Source of the DNA: Pohlia nutans
Taxonomy: Eukaryota > Streptophyta > Bryopsida > Bryales > Mniaceae
Assembly: GCA_022496805.1 (NCBI GenBank)
Contig: CM040085.1
Location: forward strand, 12,801,811 to 12,865,810
Reading direction: 5' to 3'
Length of the DNA: 64,000 bases
In this document: positions 48,379 to 60,539 of the stretch, piece after piece
Layout of the letters: each line of letters opens with the position of its first letter
Position numbering within the stretch: the stretch's first letter is position 1
Made by a program: the position numbers and the translations under genes
Notes under the pieces: generated by a model
Seen by the model: the letters and a program-made list of their open reading frames with translations, nothing else
What the model was told of the DNA's origin: nothing
Databases searched by the model: none

Positions 48379-49819
48379 TGCTTGCAAATTTGCACACTCG
48401 ATCAATCACGTCTCCACAACAATCACTGAGTCAAGCACCTGTAAGTTAACTGATCATCACGCGCCAGCGGACTCTCTCTCGGTGGTGTATCAGTCAAGAT
48501 CTTGAAACCTGAACTGATCCAACAACATGGGAGTTGGATCCACCCGTATAAGTACTCTTCGTGAATTGTACCCGAGGTAAAGTTTTTGCGTGATTTACTC
48601 AAGTAGACCGGTACATATACGAGCTAGAATTTCATGAGGTCTGCTGCAATTCGCCGCAGTCTGGCAGTTACTTTATGACCGTAGACAACAGTGTACAGCC
48701 AGAAATTATTCCATGAACCTAGATGTAGATTGAAATCTAGGAAAACGGGAAGATAGTGGCTCTGATAATAGCAAATGGGAAATAGTGGGAAAATGAAAAA
48801 GAGTATTCACCGGTGAGAAGTGGAGGACCGCAGCCTGGAAACCATCGGTGGTTACTGCATTTCTGATTATTCTGCCCTGCGGCGGAGGACTGGAGGTTTT
48901 ATTTAGTGTGGTGGTGAGTATTTATAAATCAAGTGGGTCGTGCGGTTGGGTACAGTAAAAATATGTGACGCCTCGGTGAAGGGTTGGAGCTCCTGTCAAG
49001 GATATGGGAGCAGCAGTGATTTTCTTTTGTCAGGAGACATTTTAGCATTTCTGCTACTTTTCCACGGCTTGAAGACTCCTTAAGGGGATGCTCTTTTCAT
49101 ATTAATGTATAGGTAATAGAGTTATCCGTAAAGTAAGCTTGTGTTTTGAAAAAATATGAGTGCACTATTCACAAAAACTCAGAGAAACGCAAAGTAAAGC
49201 TCTTTAATTGCGGGGCAAAATACACAAGAGCTGCAAGTTTGGTCTGTTTTTATTTAGAATATCTTGAATTCCGTTGCTGCTAGTGGGGTCGCTGACTCGT
49301 TGATAGTCGATTCGGCTGACTGTCAGATCTTGATGTCGTGTGATGTCATGGATGCTTCAATTAGGAGGATCAGAGCTGCTACAGGCTTTCTGCCCCACGT
49401 GTTTGCTAATTATTCAGTATCTGAGCATCTCAGCATACTAATTTCTTAAGTGTCTTCTGCTCGACGGTATCTCAGTACACTAATTTAGTCTGTATTTCCA
49501 AACACCAACCCAAAAACTTTTAGGACCATTTTCGATGGTTCAAAACTTTCCTACCTGTGTTTTATTTTAGGTTCCGACACCTCTCCCACTTTTAGGGGCT
49601 GATCCTCTCTTTGATCAAATCCAAGCCCTAAACCCTCTCTTCACAAGACTTTACGGATAACTTAAATATCAGGGTAATACACATGTGCTACCTAGGTGTT
49701 GATGGTTTTGTCTACTAAATATACAAGGTTGAATTTGTATCTTATTTTATAGTGGAAATTTTGAGTGTAGCATGTAAAATATGTTTCCATGGTCATAGGC
49801 CCAAGAATTTAAGGGTTAA
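48379..49819. other. NRT2 upstream region and spacer
   Basis: Contains the presumed NRT2 promoter. No other gene recognised; the plus frame 49264-49449 has no family signature. Confidence 0.45.
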
Positions 49820-50384
49820 CCCCTAAAGGACCAAGGCTAATTTTCCAAGTTCGGTCAGCTTAGTATGGAATGAGTATTGATTGTCAATTATTGAAATTTT
49901 TGTGGTGATTCTACTCTTTGTAACGAAGATGGGATGGTAATTTGCGTATGTAGATTATGTATAGATCAAAAGATACAATCATATAAAGGTGAAAAACCTA
50001 ATTACGGGCACCTCCTGAAAATTTTGATACAATGAGCTATGCATCTGAATTTTTGTACACAATGAGCTAACACCCCCATATACACAACTGTCAAATTCAT
50101 TTTACCAAATCTGAGACTAAACTTTGCATTTTGGGCATTTTCAGAAAGTTTCAAACTTGGGCAACAAGCCAAAAAGAAAATGCTACCAACTTTGAAGCTT
50201 TTAATCTTACTATTGAAGAACCCTGAACGGTTGAAATTTTTTAGGTTGTAATAAATTCAAGTTGGTTGAAATATCCTACGGTTTTTTCAGTCAAAAAGGT
50301 TTTAGATCAAAAGCTATTTGTCTTTTTATGAGAAGGGATACTTTGGAGTGTTTGGAGAGAAACATAGTTGTGGTCCTTTAGGGG
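49820..50384. mobile_element. TTAA-flanked MITE, family G, complete
   Basis: A 565-bp element starting CCCCTAAAGGACCAAGG and ending, inverted, CCCCTAAAGGACCACAA. TTAA flanks it at 49816-49819 and 50385-50388. The right part is shared with 29098-29269. Non-coding. Confidence 0.85.
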
Positions 50385-50521
50385 TTAAAGACACATCTTA
50401 AATGAAAATCTAGTAAAATCTCAATTCAAACACATCTTGACTCCATGTAGGAAATTTGGCTACTATTCCCAAAAAAAATCCCAAATTAGCCAGCCAAATT
50501 TTATGTAGCAATTTGGTTTAA

Positions 50522-51367
50522 CCCCTAAACATCTGGCCTATAACCATGGAATCTTGTTTTACCTCTTACACTCAATTTCGGCACTCTGAATAAGATAAGA
50601 ATTTAACTTTACATTTTTAGTAAATGAAGCCATGTGTCTTTCTACAGATCATGAACTTTCATAAATTCTAGTGAAATTTTGAAATTACTATGATTTTTTG
50701 AAGTGATTGTAAAGAAAATTCATATAAATTACAAAAAAGTACTCAAAACTTCCCATTTATTTACCCAAGGTAAAAATTACAATGAAGAATATTACAATAA
50801 ATGAAAATCAACCATGTATCTAAATTTAGAATAATTCCCTGCACCATGGAATACCCACCAAACTTGTAACTCCAATAAAACACTCAATTTTCAGAGTTTT
50901 TCAAAAATTCAAAATGGAGTAGAAACTAGACTTGGTAAGGTTCATTTTGTCAGTTTAGATCATATGCAATAGAACTCATTTTCATGGCCTAAATTAAGTT
51001 GAAACAAGAAAAAGTTGAAAAATCCAAAATATAGTACATGGTGAACTGTTTTTACTACTATTTTTGTAGTTTGGACCCAATGGCCCTTTTTTGAGTGGGC
51101 ACTGGGTCATTGACATTACAAACATACACTTTATTCATGCCAGTCTCGAATGAGGACCGGAGTTTCTATCTATCTATCATGGGACTCCATCTCAAAATCC
51201 AAAAATAGCATGACCTTGATTTAAACTTGAAAATGTGGCATGACTAATGAAGAACCTTTGTGAAAAGAATTAGATGAAAAAATCTTCATGTACTCTATGA
51301 TACTTCAATTCACTTTGGATAAGTTACGTCCATCTACCAATATATGGCTGCAACGACGTTTTAAGGG
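50522..51367. mobile_element. TTAA-flanked element, family B
   Basis: 846 bp, starting CCCCTAAACATCTGGCC after TTAA (50518-50521) and ending GACGTTTTAAGGG before TTAA (51368-51371). The interior is shared with 6391-6985. Non-coding. Confidence 0.75.
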
Positions 51368-51371
51368 TTAA

Positions 51372-52752
51372 ATTAGCAACAAAATTTTCACTGCATGAGC
51401 ATATGGACGGTTGATGATGATGGAGGGAATTTGAATCATTGGGGTATGATATCAAGATGGTTCGAGATCAATGTGCCAATATTCTAAACTTAAAGCATCT
51501 CCACTAGTAATATGGATAAGTCTTTGGCTGTAGAAAAATGGATGAGAATGGGTATGAGGGGTTTGACCGCATGTGCGAGTTAACCCTAATACATTTGGGT
51601 CAAGAAGGTGGTAATCAACTTAAATTCCTCCAAGCACGGACCATAAAAGAAAGTGGCTCTCCAATCACTATTATTAGACTTTTAAATTAATTGGATAGAA
51701 AGAATAAAAACCAGGGTAACCTAAGTTGATGTAAATTTGCATAAAGATGACTAGCACCAATTAACAATAACACAACCAATACAAATCAATATATATACGA
51801 CCAATGCAAATAAAGATAATCACGGCTATAACAAATTAATCATAAACACGATTAATAACAAGCAACATAACCATGACTAATACAAGCAGCAGATCACCAT
51901 TCATTTACTAATGAGACAATACAAGGCAATTTTAGAAGGCCATAGCCCATCAAATTGTGATAAAGATCACATTGATTGGCGATCACGACACATTACAATT
52001 TATTCACAACCGGCAAGAGTCAATTAGTTAATAACCGAGTCTTCCTACTACTATGTCAAAGAATCTCAATCTCTTTGGACACTTGAATCGGAAACTTACC
52101 AAGAATGAGATTAGACAACTTAATTCAACTATAAGTTTGAATTGCCAAGGGCCTGTCATCTGCAGCCATTACGGCCTTTATGTAATATCACACATACCTC
52201 CGTATTGTCATATCACCAGTGCAACAACTGTTACTTCTGTGATATCACTCGCGAACTTTGTAATATCACCGACCGCCACAACAATGTTTTGCTGTCTGAA
52301 CTTCATCAACAACAACTATCATCGCCCGAAAACCACCAACAACCCAAAACATTGAGAGCTTCACCAAAAGAGCATCAATGCTTACACTATTGGTTATTGA
52401 CTCTTCATGAAGATATTGGGACCACCAAATCCTCAAAGCTCTCCTTACCACCACTATCTACCAACTTTCAAAGAACTCCTAGTCTTTCCACAAACTCAAG
52501 AATCAATCACCCTAGATCCAATTGCGAATTACCAAGATCGCAATTCCGACATAACTGCACAATATATCTTGACATGAAAACCCACGCCAATCAAATCGCC
52601 TACCCCGTCCAATCCCTTTATCGATCTGCCACTTTGTTGTAATGAAGGTTCACCACCCTCAACTGAATCTCTTCGAAAGGCTGTTCTTCACCTCCAAAAC
52701 CATCGCCGTCATCACAAACTTAGCAAGTCATGTTTTTGCAATGTTTTACGTA
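51372..52752. other. Spacer, no gene recognised
   Basis: The overlapping plus frames at 52053-52355 and 52142-52642 are rich in His, Ser, Asn and Cys and contain no domain I recognise. I treat them as chance open frames. Confidence 0.4.
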
Positions 52753-52963
52753 TGTTGTTGAGATGAACATGGGTGATTACGTTCGACATACGTATTATGT
52801 ATGTTTATCGTATAAAAAACATATGAATGACATATTACAAACATGAAAAAATACATCATGATAAAATTTACATGTTCGTAATACGTCCTTCGTATGTTTT
52901 TTCTGTGATAAACATACGTAAAATGTATGTCGAACGTAATCACCCCTGTTCATCTCAACAACA
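52753..52963. mobile_element. Fold-back MITE, 211 bp, near-perfect hairpin
   Basis: The first about 75 bp (TGTTGTTGAGATGAACATGG...) are repeated inverted at the other end (TGTTGTTGAGATGAACAGGG...) with few mismatches, leaving only a short loop. The repeated phrase ACATACGTA/TACGTATGT recurs inside. No clear target duplication. Confidence 0.8.
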
Positions 52964-53453
52964 TTGTTAATGGTAAATTAGTAATTACCGGTAGCCTACC
53001 GATCTGGATTTTTTACTACTCCGGTAAAATTCCAAGTTACCACAAGAAGTAGATCTAAGAAAACACTTTTTACCGATCTGACCTAACGGTCAGATCTGGT
53101 TGTACTTATGTATATAAGGAATGAAGCCAAATTCATTGGCACGACTCATTTTTCGAGATATACGATTGCTTTGTCTCAATCCTTTTCCTTTTTATACTTT
53201 GTTTACCGAGTAGTTCCTTCCGGATACTTTTGTTTGATGATTCCAGTTTTGATTATACTGCTTTTAGAGATTACCGACCCAGTCCCGGTAATATTTCTCT
53301 CTTAGCGTTTCCAGATCCACTAGTTTCTGTACTTCCTACTAGTTTTTATCCTTGCCGGTAGTGATTACCTAGCAGACGATTATAAAGAGTAGCTACCATT
53401 TGGCGACCATCTAGTGTTTTGAATTCTAGAATCTTTGCCAGGAATGCTATTAT

Positions 53454-53502
53454 GTGAGCAGTGAGCGGTGAGCGGTGAGCGGTGAGCAGTGAGCGGTGAG
53501 CA
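53454..53502. repeat. Seven copies of a 7-bp minisatellite
   Basis: Units GTGAGCA or GTGAGCG in the order A, G, G, G, A, G, A, in perfect register. Confidence 0.95.
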
Positions 53503-53709
53503 GTAAAATTTCAGGATTTTTGAATGGGTTTAGTATGGAAAGTGGGTCCTATGACCGAGGATTTAGTATGATCGTAAGGTATTTTGTGGTTTTTTTTCAG
53601 GTACTAGACCTAATTCCGTGGGGTTAGGGTTCTCTATTTCTACTTTCTTTGTTAAATGCAATCAGTTTAGGATTGTGAAGTAGACTCTCCTCAGTTGTTT
53701 GTGACCTAA

Positions 53710-53931
53710 CCCCTAGAAGCCGAAATTGGGCCTCATGATTTTTTAGCGGTATTGAGTAGGTCTTTTGTGGACTTTCCTCTTGTTCAAATTTCTTTGTTTC
53801 TTGACCAACACATACAATGTTCATCATTGATTCCGGTGATATAGAATTTGGTTCCATCTGAATTCTACTTTTCACAACGTGATCAATTGAAATTGTCATT
53901 TTAAAACCATGAATCCTTCGTCCTTTAGGGG
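53710..53931. mobile_element. TTAA-type MITE, family A
   Basis: 222 bp, collinear with 30765-30995. The left end CCCCTAGAAGCCGAA follows CTAA (mutated TTAA), and the right end TCCTTTAGGGG precedes TTAA (53932-53935). Confidence 0.8.
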
Positions 53932-53935
53932 TTAA

Positions 53936-54638
53936 CAAAGTGAGCAATTCTGGGAGGCATATGTACCGAAATCTTACGTAGACAACATATGATATAATGC
54001 ATTTGATATGTTTTGTTTAGATAACCGAGTGTTGGCACCCTTATGAGAGTGATGGATGAACCGTTCCAGCCGGGGAGTTTGCTCTTCTCGGCTTCTGCTC
54101 ATGTTGAGCTAAAAATTCTGCAGATATCAAGTTCAACAGTTCCTCACCAATGTCGGGACATTATTATTCTTTATGACAAGCTGGTATGCCTTGCACTAAT
54201 GCACTCTCCATGCTGGCCTTTTCTAACTGTTTGTATTTTCATGTTCTCTTCATAGTGGGGTTTTGTGTTCTTGGTACTGTTTGTTCCATCATATGGACAA
54301 GTGAAAAGTGACTGGAGAAATTCTGAAGATAGCACACTTTATGTAGGTATGTGCAGTATAAGAGTTTTTTTGAAGCCACATTGACAGTCTGGGTATCAAG
54401 TGGTATCGATACGAATGGAAGCAATGCTGTCTTGATTCAGCAAGGGCAGAGGGACTCGTGAAGTGTAATATATAAATATCATAGGAGATTAGAGGGAATC
54501 AAAGCACGAAAATAATGAAAAAAAAGTAGGCAGCGGCCCTTTTAGTCTCGCTGCTCAAAAGAATACAATTGAAAACGCAGGAAATTAATTCCAATTGGAA
54601 AACTCGCTTGAACTGCCATAATCGCTATACGAGATCTT
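53936..54638. other. Spacer, no gene recognised
   Basis: The plus frame 54043-54255 (MRVMDEPFQPGSLLF) has no recognised domain and no matching partner exon. Confidence 0.35.
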
Positions 54639-57600
54639 CTATGTAGCTTCCAAGTCCAAAAACTTACGAACCCCAGAACTGACCTTTTGAGACTTTACCC
54701 GACAAGCATTACTATCTGGATCGGCGGCGAAGGCATCTGCCAGGGGCTGAATATAACAAGGTAAACTGTAGGAATCCTCAGGGCTAGTCATTTGATTGAG
54801 GAGATGGCTTACTCCTAGCTTCCCGGGTTTCCTGCAAATATGGAGAATGAAGCGAATTAGGCAAAGTGCAATCCAGGCGGCAAAGAATAAGCATTAGCAA
54901 TTTTGTTGAAAGATAAATTGAATAGCAAGTGTAACAAAAATTTAGGGTGACCTTACTTACAAAAGCGAGGCCGTTTGACTTTTGGTGCAGGTTGGTCGTC
55001 ATCACCAACATGGGCATCAGTTTGCCGCTTTCTGGGACTAGCTCTTGGCGTGGGATGGGGGTCCTGGAGAGGCTCCAGAACTCCTCTAAAGATTTCAGAA
55101 TCCGACTCTAATGCTATGAGGTGTCGCCCTGTAGACCGACATGCATGAACGGATGCTCCTGCAAGGAATTAAACAAATTAGGGTTGTGATGCAATCGGGC
55201 ATTCGTAGCCCAGCTGTCATAGAAATTGATACACATGTGCTGCGCTCGTATTGAACCTTGGAAAGGTTGCAGCAGCAATCAAACATCCTTGATGTCCAAG
55301 GCTCCGAGCGGCAAGGTTAGATATTGATTTTGTATGTAATGCTCTGATTATTACATGCGTCTACATGGAGCATCAAATTATTTGTCATGAGCAACAAGCT
55401 TAAGTTCATGCTGAGTTTTGATTCATTTAATTGTGATCACAGGGTCACTCCCACAGTCCCATTGTGGTAGGTAGGATATCACATTGGAATTTTCTAAGAT
55501 AGACTCATCCTGGAATATGAAATAGTAATTGATCTAGTATTGAAAGCAACCAAATTTGAGGGACTTACTCTAGCCTTCTTGTCTTTTTAAATAAATCTGG
55601 TTTTCAAAGTACATTTGGTGCTATTTGTACAGCTCGAAAGCTGCAACTGTGTTGGCCCTTAAGTCTGGAGACAAGAAAGGCTCGCCAAAAACAATGTAGT
55701 AATACTTACCAGTGGAGGCGTTGTAATCAAGGACCACGTCTCCAGGATCTGTAGATGCCTCCACAAGAATTTGCAAGAACCGAGGATCTTTCTCTCGTGC
55801 CCCTCTCTATGGAATCTGGCCATTCATGAGCTGCGTTTTTGCTGTCGTAAAATTGTGCAGGAGGTCATCTTCCTCCAGGTCGATTCCAGCGTCACGAACC
55901 TCAGGAATGATGCGGAGCTTGAAACCAGAGTGAACGGCGGAATCCTTCCGTTTGTGCCTGACAAACAGTAGAATCCAGAACCTGCGAGACTGCAAATGTA
56001 GGGAGAATTCAATGATAACTGACTATGGCAATGAATACGCAAAGTAGAATCAATAAGGCAGTAGGATAATGTACCGTGCGCTGCGGGTCTCTACACGAGG
56101 AAAGTCGAAGTTCGTTTATGCCCCACCAGTCCTTGTATTGCATGTACCCGTACTCTTGAGCCCACCCTAGAACATCCTTTTTGATGGAGGGACTTTCTGG
56201 AAGGAAAATAAGAATTACACCATCGTCAGATAGGTGCTGGACCGAGTATGCAAATATCGTCTCAACAAAGTCGTCCACGTCCGCCTTGTTCCAGTCAGGG
56301 ACACTTGTGGAAGGGTTAGAAATGCGAGGAACTGGGAGGTTATCGGGGACATCTGCAATGATAAGATCTAGGCATGCATCGGAATCAACACGTCCCCCAA
56401 GTTTTCGATGCTTAATCTTCCCGACCTGTAAAGTTCAACACACAACATCAATTGCTTGGAAGACATGTAAGAAACCTGACCACCTTGCAGTTTCTGAAGC
56501 CAAAGTTGGCACAACCTAATATCTTCTTGTGTTGGATTCCGTTTTGTATCCGACCCAGACTTCGTTGATGTGCAACTGTTTTACTTAGAGTACTGAATGG
56601 TGGACATATCTGCACATAGTTTCTCTTGCATGGAACGTGGAAGCATAAACATACTCATGAAATGCATAATGCCGATTAATGATAAATTAGTATAGAGATG
56701 TATACGTACCGTTTTAGCAAAGTTTAGTATATCAAACCAAGCAGCCAGGGCTGGGCCCTCCTTCAATTTCTGCTCCCCAAGAGCAATAAGCGATTTGTTG
56801 AGAATCATCACCTTTGGCAAGATTCCATACGTACTAGCCCGAAGCGAGCTATGAGCCTGGAGCTGAGAGGGGGAAAATGATACCGATGTGATGGAGGGCT
56901 GGCAATGAGATGTATCCGGTTTCAGAACCTCTTGAGGTGGCGGTCTTTGCGGATTCTGATTAGGTTGCGCGGATTTTGCATCCACAGATTTTGCCTTGGT
57001 CTTCTTCGAAGTACCGGCACCAGCTGGAGACTTGGATGCCTTGCCCTTACCTCGTTTATTTTCTGCAGTAGTAGGAGCAGGAACCTCAACAACGGCATCG
57101 TCTTCAACATCTTCAGTGTCCTCGACCGAGGCGGGAGTCGCTGCACGTTTCTCCTCCTCCTCCTCGGCTGACGCGTAATTCTTCGCGCATTCTAGGTACC
57201 AAGGCGAGGCTAGAAGCTCAGGAAGCTTAAACAATCGTAGTTGATTTGGTGTGAAAACGCATGATGACATTGCTTTGTCAATCCATGCATCAAAAAACTT
57301 GGGCATAGCCTTCCGATCAATCGCACCCTTACCAAGGAGTTCGCGTTTGAAGTACCTGGAAGTACAGAAGCAAAAAGTTTTAATACACAGGTAGAGTAGT
57401 GCAATTGTAGAGTGAACTGAATTTGTGAAATGTGAAGGTATTTGAGGATTGCAAACTTGTACAGGAGTCGTTTGACGGCATCTGAGGTCCCGTCTTGGTC
57501 TTTGAAGGCAATTATTCTAGAGTAGCCATTGGACTTCTTGAGTATAAAATAGAATGCTCAATCCCAGACAAGGATTCTCCATTTCTCAACGTATTGGTTG

Positions 57601-59326
57601 ATTTCATCTAAGTCAGGACGGGCATCCCAATCAATCTGAATGCCGTCAGTGTGAAGGGCGTTTATGACCTCAGCCGCAACAGAGTCCTCAAGCTGTACAA
57701 CCCTGACCCAAGAAAAAGCAATCAAAGGTATGTTTTAAATTTCTAACATATAGCGAGCAGTTTGCAAAGTAGTTCAGATATAGTTTTGAAGGACATATTG
57801 CAACGATACAATGTAGTAAGAGATTGACCTCTGCCCAAAATGCCGCCCGAGGCAACCAACTCTCTAAAGTTGCATCTGTGAACTTTGGAGGTGGGAAGTG
57901 AAGAGCCTCTCGGGAAATATCCAACGAGTTTCACCACTTCAACCAGCGGACACGGAATTGGGGCTGCACTACAGTGGTAGAGATCCTCTGAAGCTTATCA
58001 AGTTTCATCTCCGGCTTCTCTTTAGCGCTCCAATGTGCGTTTATCTGCGTCACGCATAAAAAAAATTAGAAATACATCAACAGGAAAGGAGTACAATAGC
58101 TAAGCAAAGAGATTGAAGGAAAAATGAATTTGGAGTAGTACCTCCGCTAAGAACTGCGGGCCGTGCTTTGGATTTGCAATGGACAACACCTTGTCGTACT
58201 CGGATTTTTTCTCCTTGATTGCTGCCTTTGAAGCCTGGATCATAGCGTCCCTCAACCCTTTAGCAGAGCGATTTTCAGGTGGTGTTTTCTCGTAATACAA
58301 ACGGCATGCCTCATCGGAGGCAACTGCCATGTCGTGCTGCAATGAAAACGAAGAAAGATATTAGAACATAGTCCGGGTGTGTGATCTCAAGTTCCAGTAA
58401 TATTAACTATTCAATAAGCACTAACAATTCCAGCTTATGTTGGTACTTTCTTTATCTTGTGAAATCAATGTTGATGGTGAATCTTCTCTAAGTTTACAGC
58501 GATGATGGTTTGTTTGTTTGTTTGTTGTACCGATTTTCTAATAACCGAATTTGATATTAATTAATCTTGGGACTCTACCTATCCAATTAGTTATTGATGA
58601 AGTCCTCTTGGGAGGTTGAGAATTCATACCCTATACAAGAACGTGATGAAGACCTCCTTCGTAAGTGGATGCCATGAGAACGGGGGCTTCCGATTCTCGC
58701 ACCGTTTGTACTCGTCCGAAGTGAGGAGAGATTTGAAATCAGTGAGGGGGAGTTGCCCAAAACTGTTTATTCGGTGCAACATGTGAATCATATTGGTTTT
58801 CACGTGCGAATGTTCGGTCGACCTACAAAGACACATTTTGGAAATGGTAAGAAGATACTCATCACAAGCAATATATATCAAAATAAAAGAACGTGTACAT
58901 GGTCAATATAATTACCTGTTGATGTCATTCATGGCCTCAATGAGTTGGCTTGTGTGGCCAAGTGTAAGCAAAAGTCTTACTTCAACCGCATAATGCCACT
59001 TAAGCTCCAATGGGTGCTTCGATGCAATGTATGGATACCATGCCATTAGCCGGTGATTACCATCCCAAACAAAAAACATTTTGTTGGCCAGAAATGTGAG
59101 ATTTGGGTCCCTCTTAAGAAACTCCTCAAACTCGGAATTTCTTTGTTTCCAATGATCATTCTATGTCGCCGTGACATCATCTGTTACATCCATAGAAGTT
59201 CCCTGATCATTTGTTGTCGAGACGTAGAAACAGCGGTCTCCTCCTCGATAACCTGACCAGAAGTCTTGTTCCAGTCGCCGTATATCGGATTGAAGGACTA
59301 GCCGAACCAAAGGAAGAGCTACCATC
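54639..59326 (-). pseudogene. ParB-like domain plus beta-class DNA methyltransferase-like protein, four nonsense codons
   Basis: Exons 58916-59326, 58630-58822, 58142-58336, 57829-58044, 57457-57692, 56710-57355, 56075-56425, 55710-55989, 54957-55158 and 54639-54831 join in one frame of 974 codons; the true 5' exon (59330-59515) is unresolved. The N-terminus has LVRLVLQSDIRRLEQDF and FVWDGNHRLMAW, the ParB/sulfiredoxin-type DG(N/H)HRL core. A Lys/Glu/Pro-rich linker lies at about 56880-57180. Then LDLIIADVPDNLP sits in the place of methyltransferase motif IV (DPPY), with LSDDGVILIFLPES after it. DPGDVVLDYNASTG plus GRHLIALESD follow in the place of motif I/II. Motif IV before motif I is the beta-class order of N4/N6 DNA methyltransferases (CcrM type). 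In-frame stops: TAG 59161-59163, TGA 57931-57933, TGA 57558-57560, TAG 55807-55809. Changed catalytic residues suggest it may not methylate. Confidence 0.7.
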
Positions 59327-59592
59327 CTGCAAAGTGGAATCAACAACTGGCACTTGGTCGTGTTCGGCAAGAAGAGAAGGCTCTGGATCAGCGCATTGGA
59401 GTCGAGTTTCTGTGCGTTACGAATCTCAGCCTCAGCGTCGTCAATGGTCATTGTCTTCTCGAGTTGGGAATCCCCCTCTGGACAATCATCTTCAGTTGCA
59501 TCAGGTGCATCCTGAAATTACAGTTAGACACGTAGATTAGTGAATGTTGAAAATTATGCTAGAAGCAGTCACTTGACGAAATTGTAGTGCTC

Positions 59593-60120
59593 TTCAATCC
59601 GATCTGGAGTGAGAGCATCAAACCCCAAATGGCAGCTCGGTACCAAGTGGCCGCTGGAGACTTGGTCACGAGCTGGCATCAGGAGTGCCTCGTGACGAAG
59701 CGGGATGAGCCAGCCCCGCACTGAGAACCACGCATACAGTCGGGCCATATAATTTGGGACTCAGTCAAAAGAGCAGAGTGGTGGGACGTGGTGCCGGTGC
59801 TCGCTCCCGTCCAAGTGCGAGAAATCAAATATACAAGAGGGAATGGGGCAAGTTCGCACGGTCTGGAGCCCGCTCGTGATGACAAGTTGCCACGACGAGC
59901 TGGTCGGTGACGAGCGGGCTCCCGGACTTGTCACGCACCACCCCAGGACTCTATGGGACTTCCACTGTCTCAGTCGCCACGCACACAGCCCGGAACTCTC
60001 TGGAGCTGCTCGGTAACGAGCGGGCTCCCGGACTCGTCACGCACCACCCGGGACTCGTTGGGACTCCCACTGCAGCTGGAGCCTCCCAGCTCAACAATGG
60101 CCTCTCGGACTAATCACCAG
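59593..60120. repeat. GC-rich internally duplicated block
   Basis: Two copies of GAGCGGGCTCCCGGACTYGT followed by CACGCACCACCC and GGGACT.CCACTG lie at about 59910-59972 and 60018-60074. GC content is far above that of the surroundings. Each copy is preceded by a variant of the palindromic motif listed next. Confidence 0.75.
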
Positions 60121-60539
60121 CTCATCCTCAGAATAGAACTTGAATACCGTGATCCAAATCGTGGGTGCCAAAGCGATGGAAATACCCTCTCAGATTGTCA
60201 AGCAGCTGAATATTTAAGATCTCTCCCTTGGTTGTCTATTTTCTTACTTCTTCAATTTTCCATCTCTGAAATCAAACTTTGCTAAGGAACTCTGACACTT
60301 TGGTATTCTCAATTTCAGTAGTGCGTTCAAGACGGACTTTGAAATGATTAGAACAACTATCAAATTCTTCTTGGCCAATGTTCCTACCCGTTGAATGTTC
60401 TCTCGTCACTTCTTCAAATTTTTCTTGAAATTCCCTCCCCACCGTCAGACAAGATTGCGAGACCAAATGGGGAGAAATTGAGCTGCTCGTTACCAAGCAG
60501 CAGCTGGAGGAACCCCAACCCAAAATTCTTGTCATGAAT

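Noticed and set aside
52053..52642. Overlapping plus frames of 100 and 166 codons
   Set aside because: Composition is biased, with no domain, start context or exon partners; they lie in repeat-rich spacer DNA.
53454..53502. CRISPR-like array
   Set aside because: The units are 7 bp and contiguous with no spacers, so it is a minisatellite; no cas-like genes exist nearby and the DNA is eukaryotic.
59330..59515. First exon of the ParB-methyltransferase gene
   Set aside because: The stretch with TMTIDDAEAEIRNAQKLDSN is open and plausible, but I found no donor that gives the frame needed by the acceptor at 59327, so I left the 5' end unresolved.
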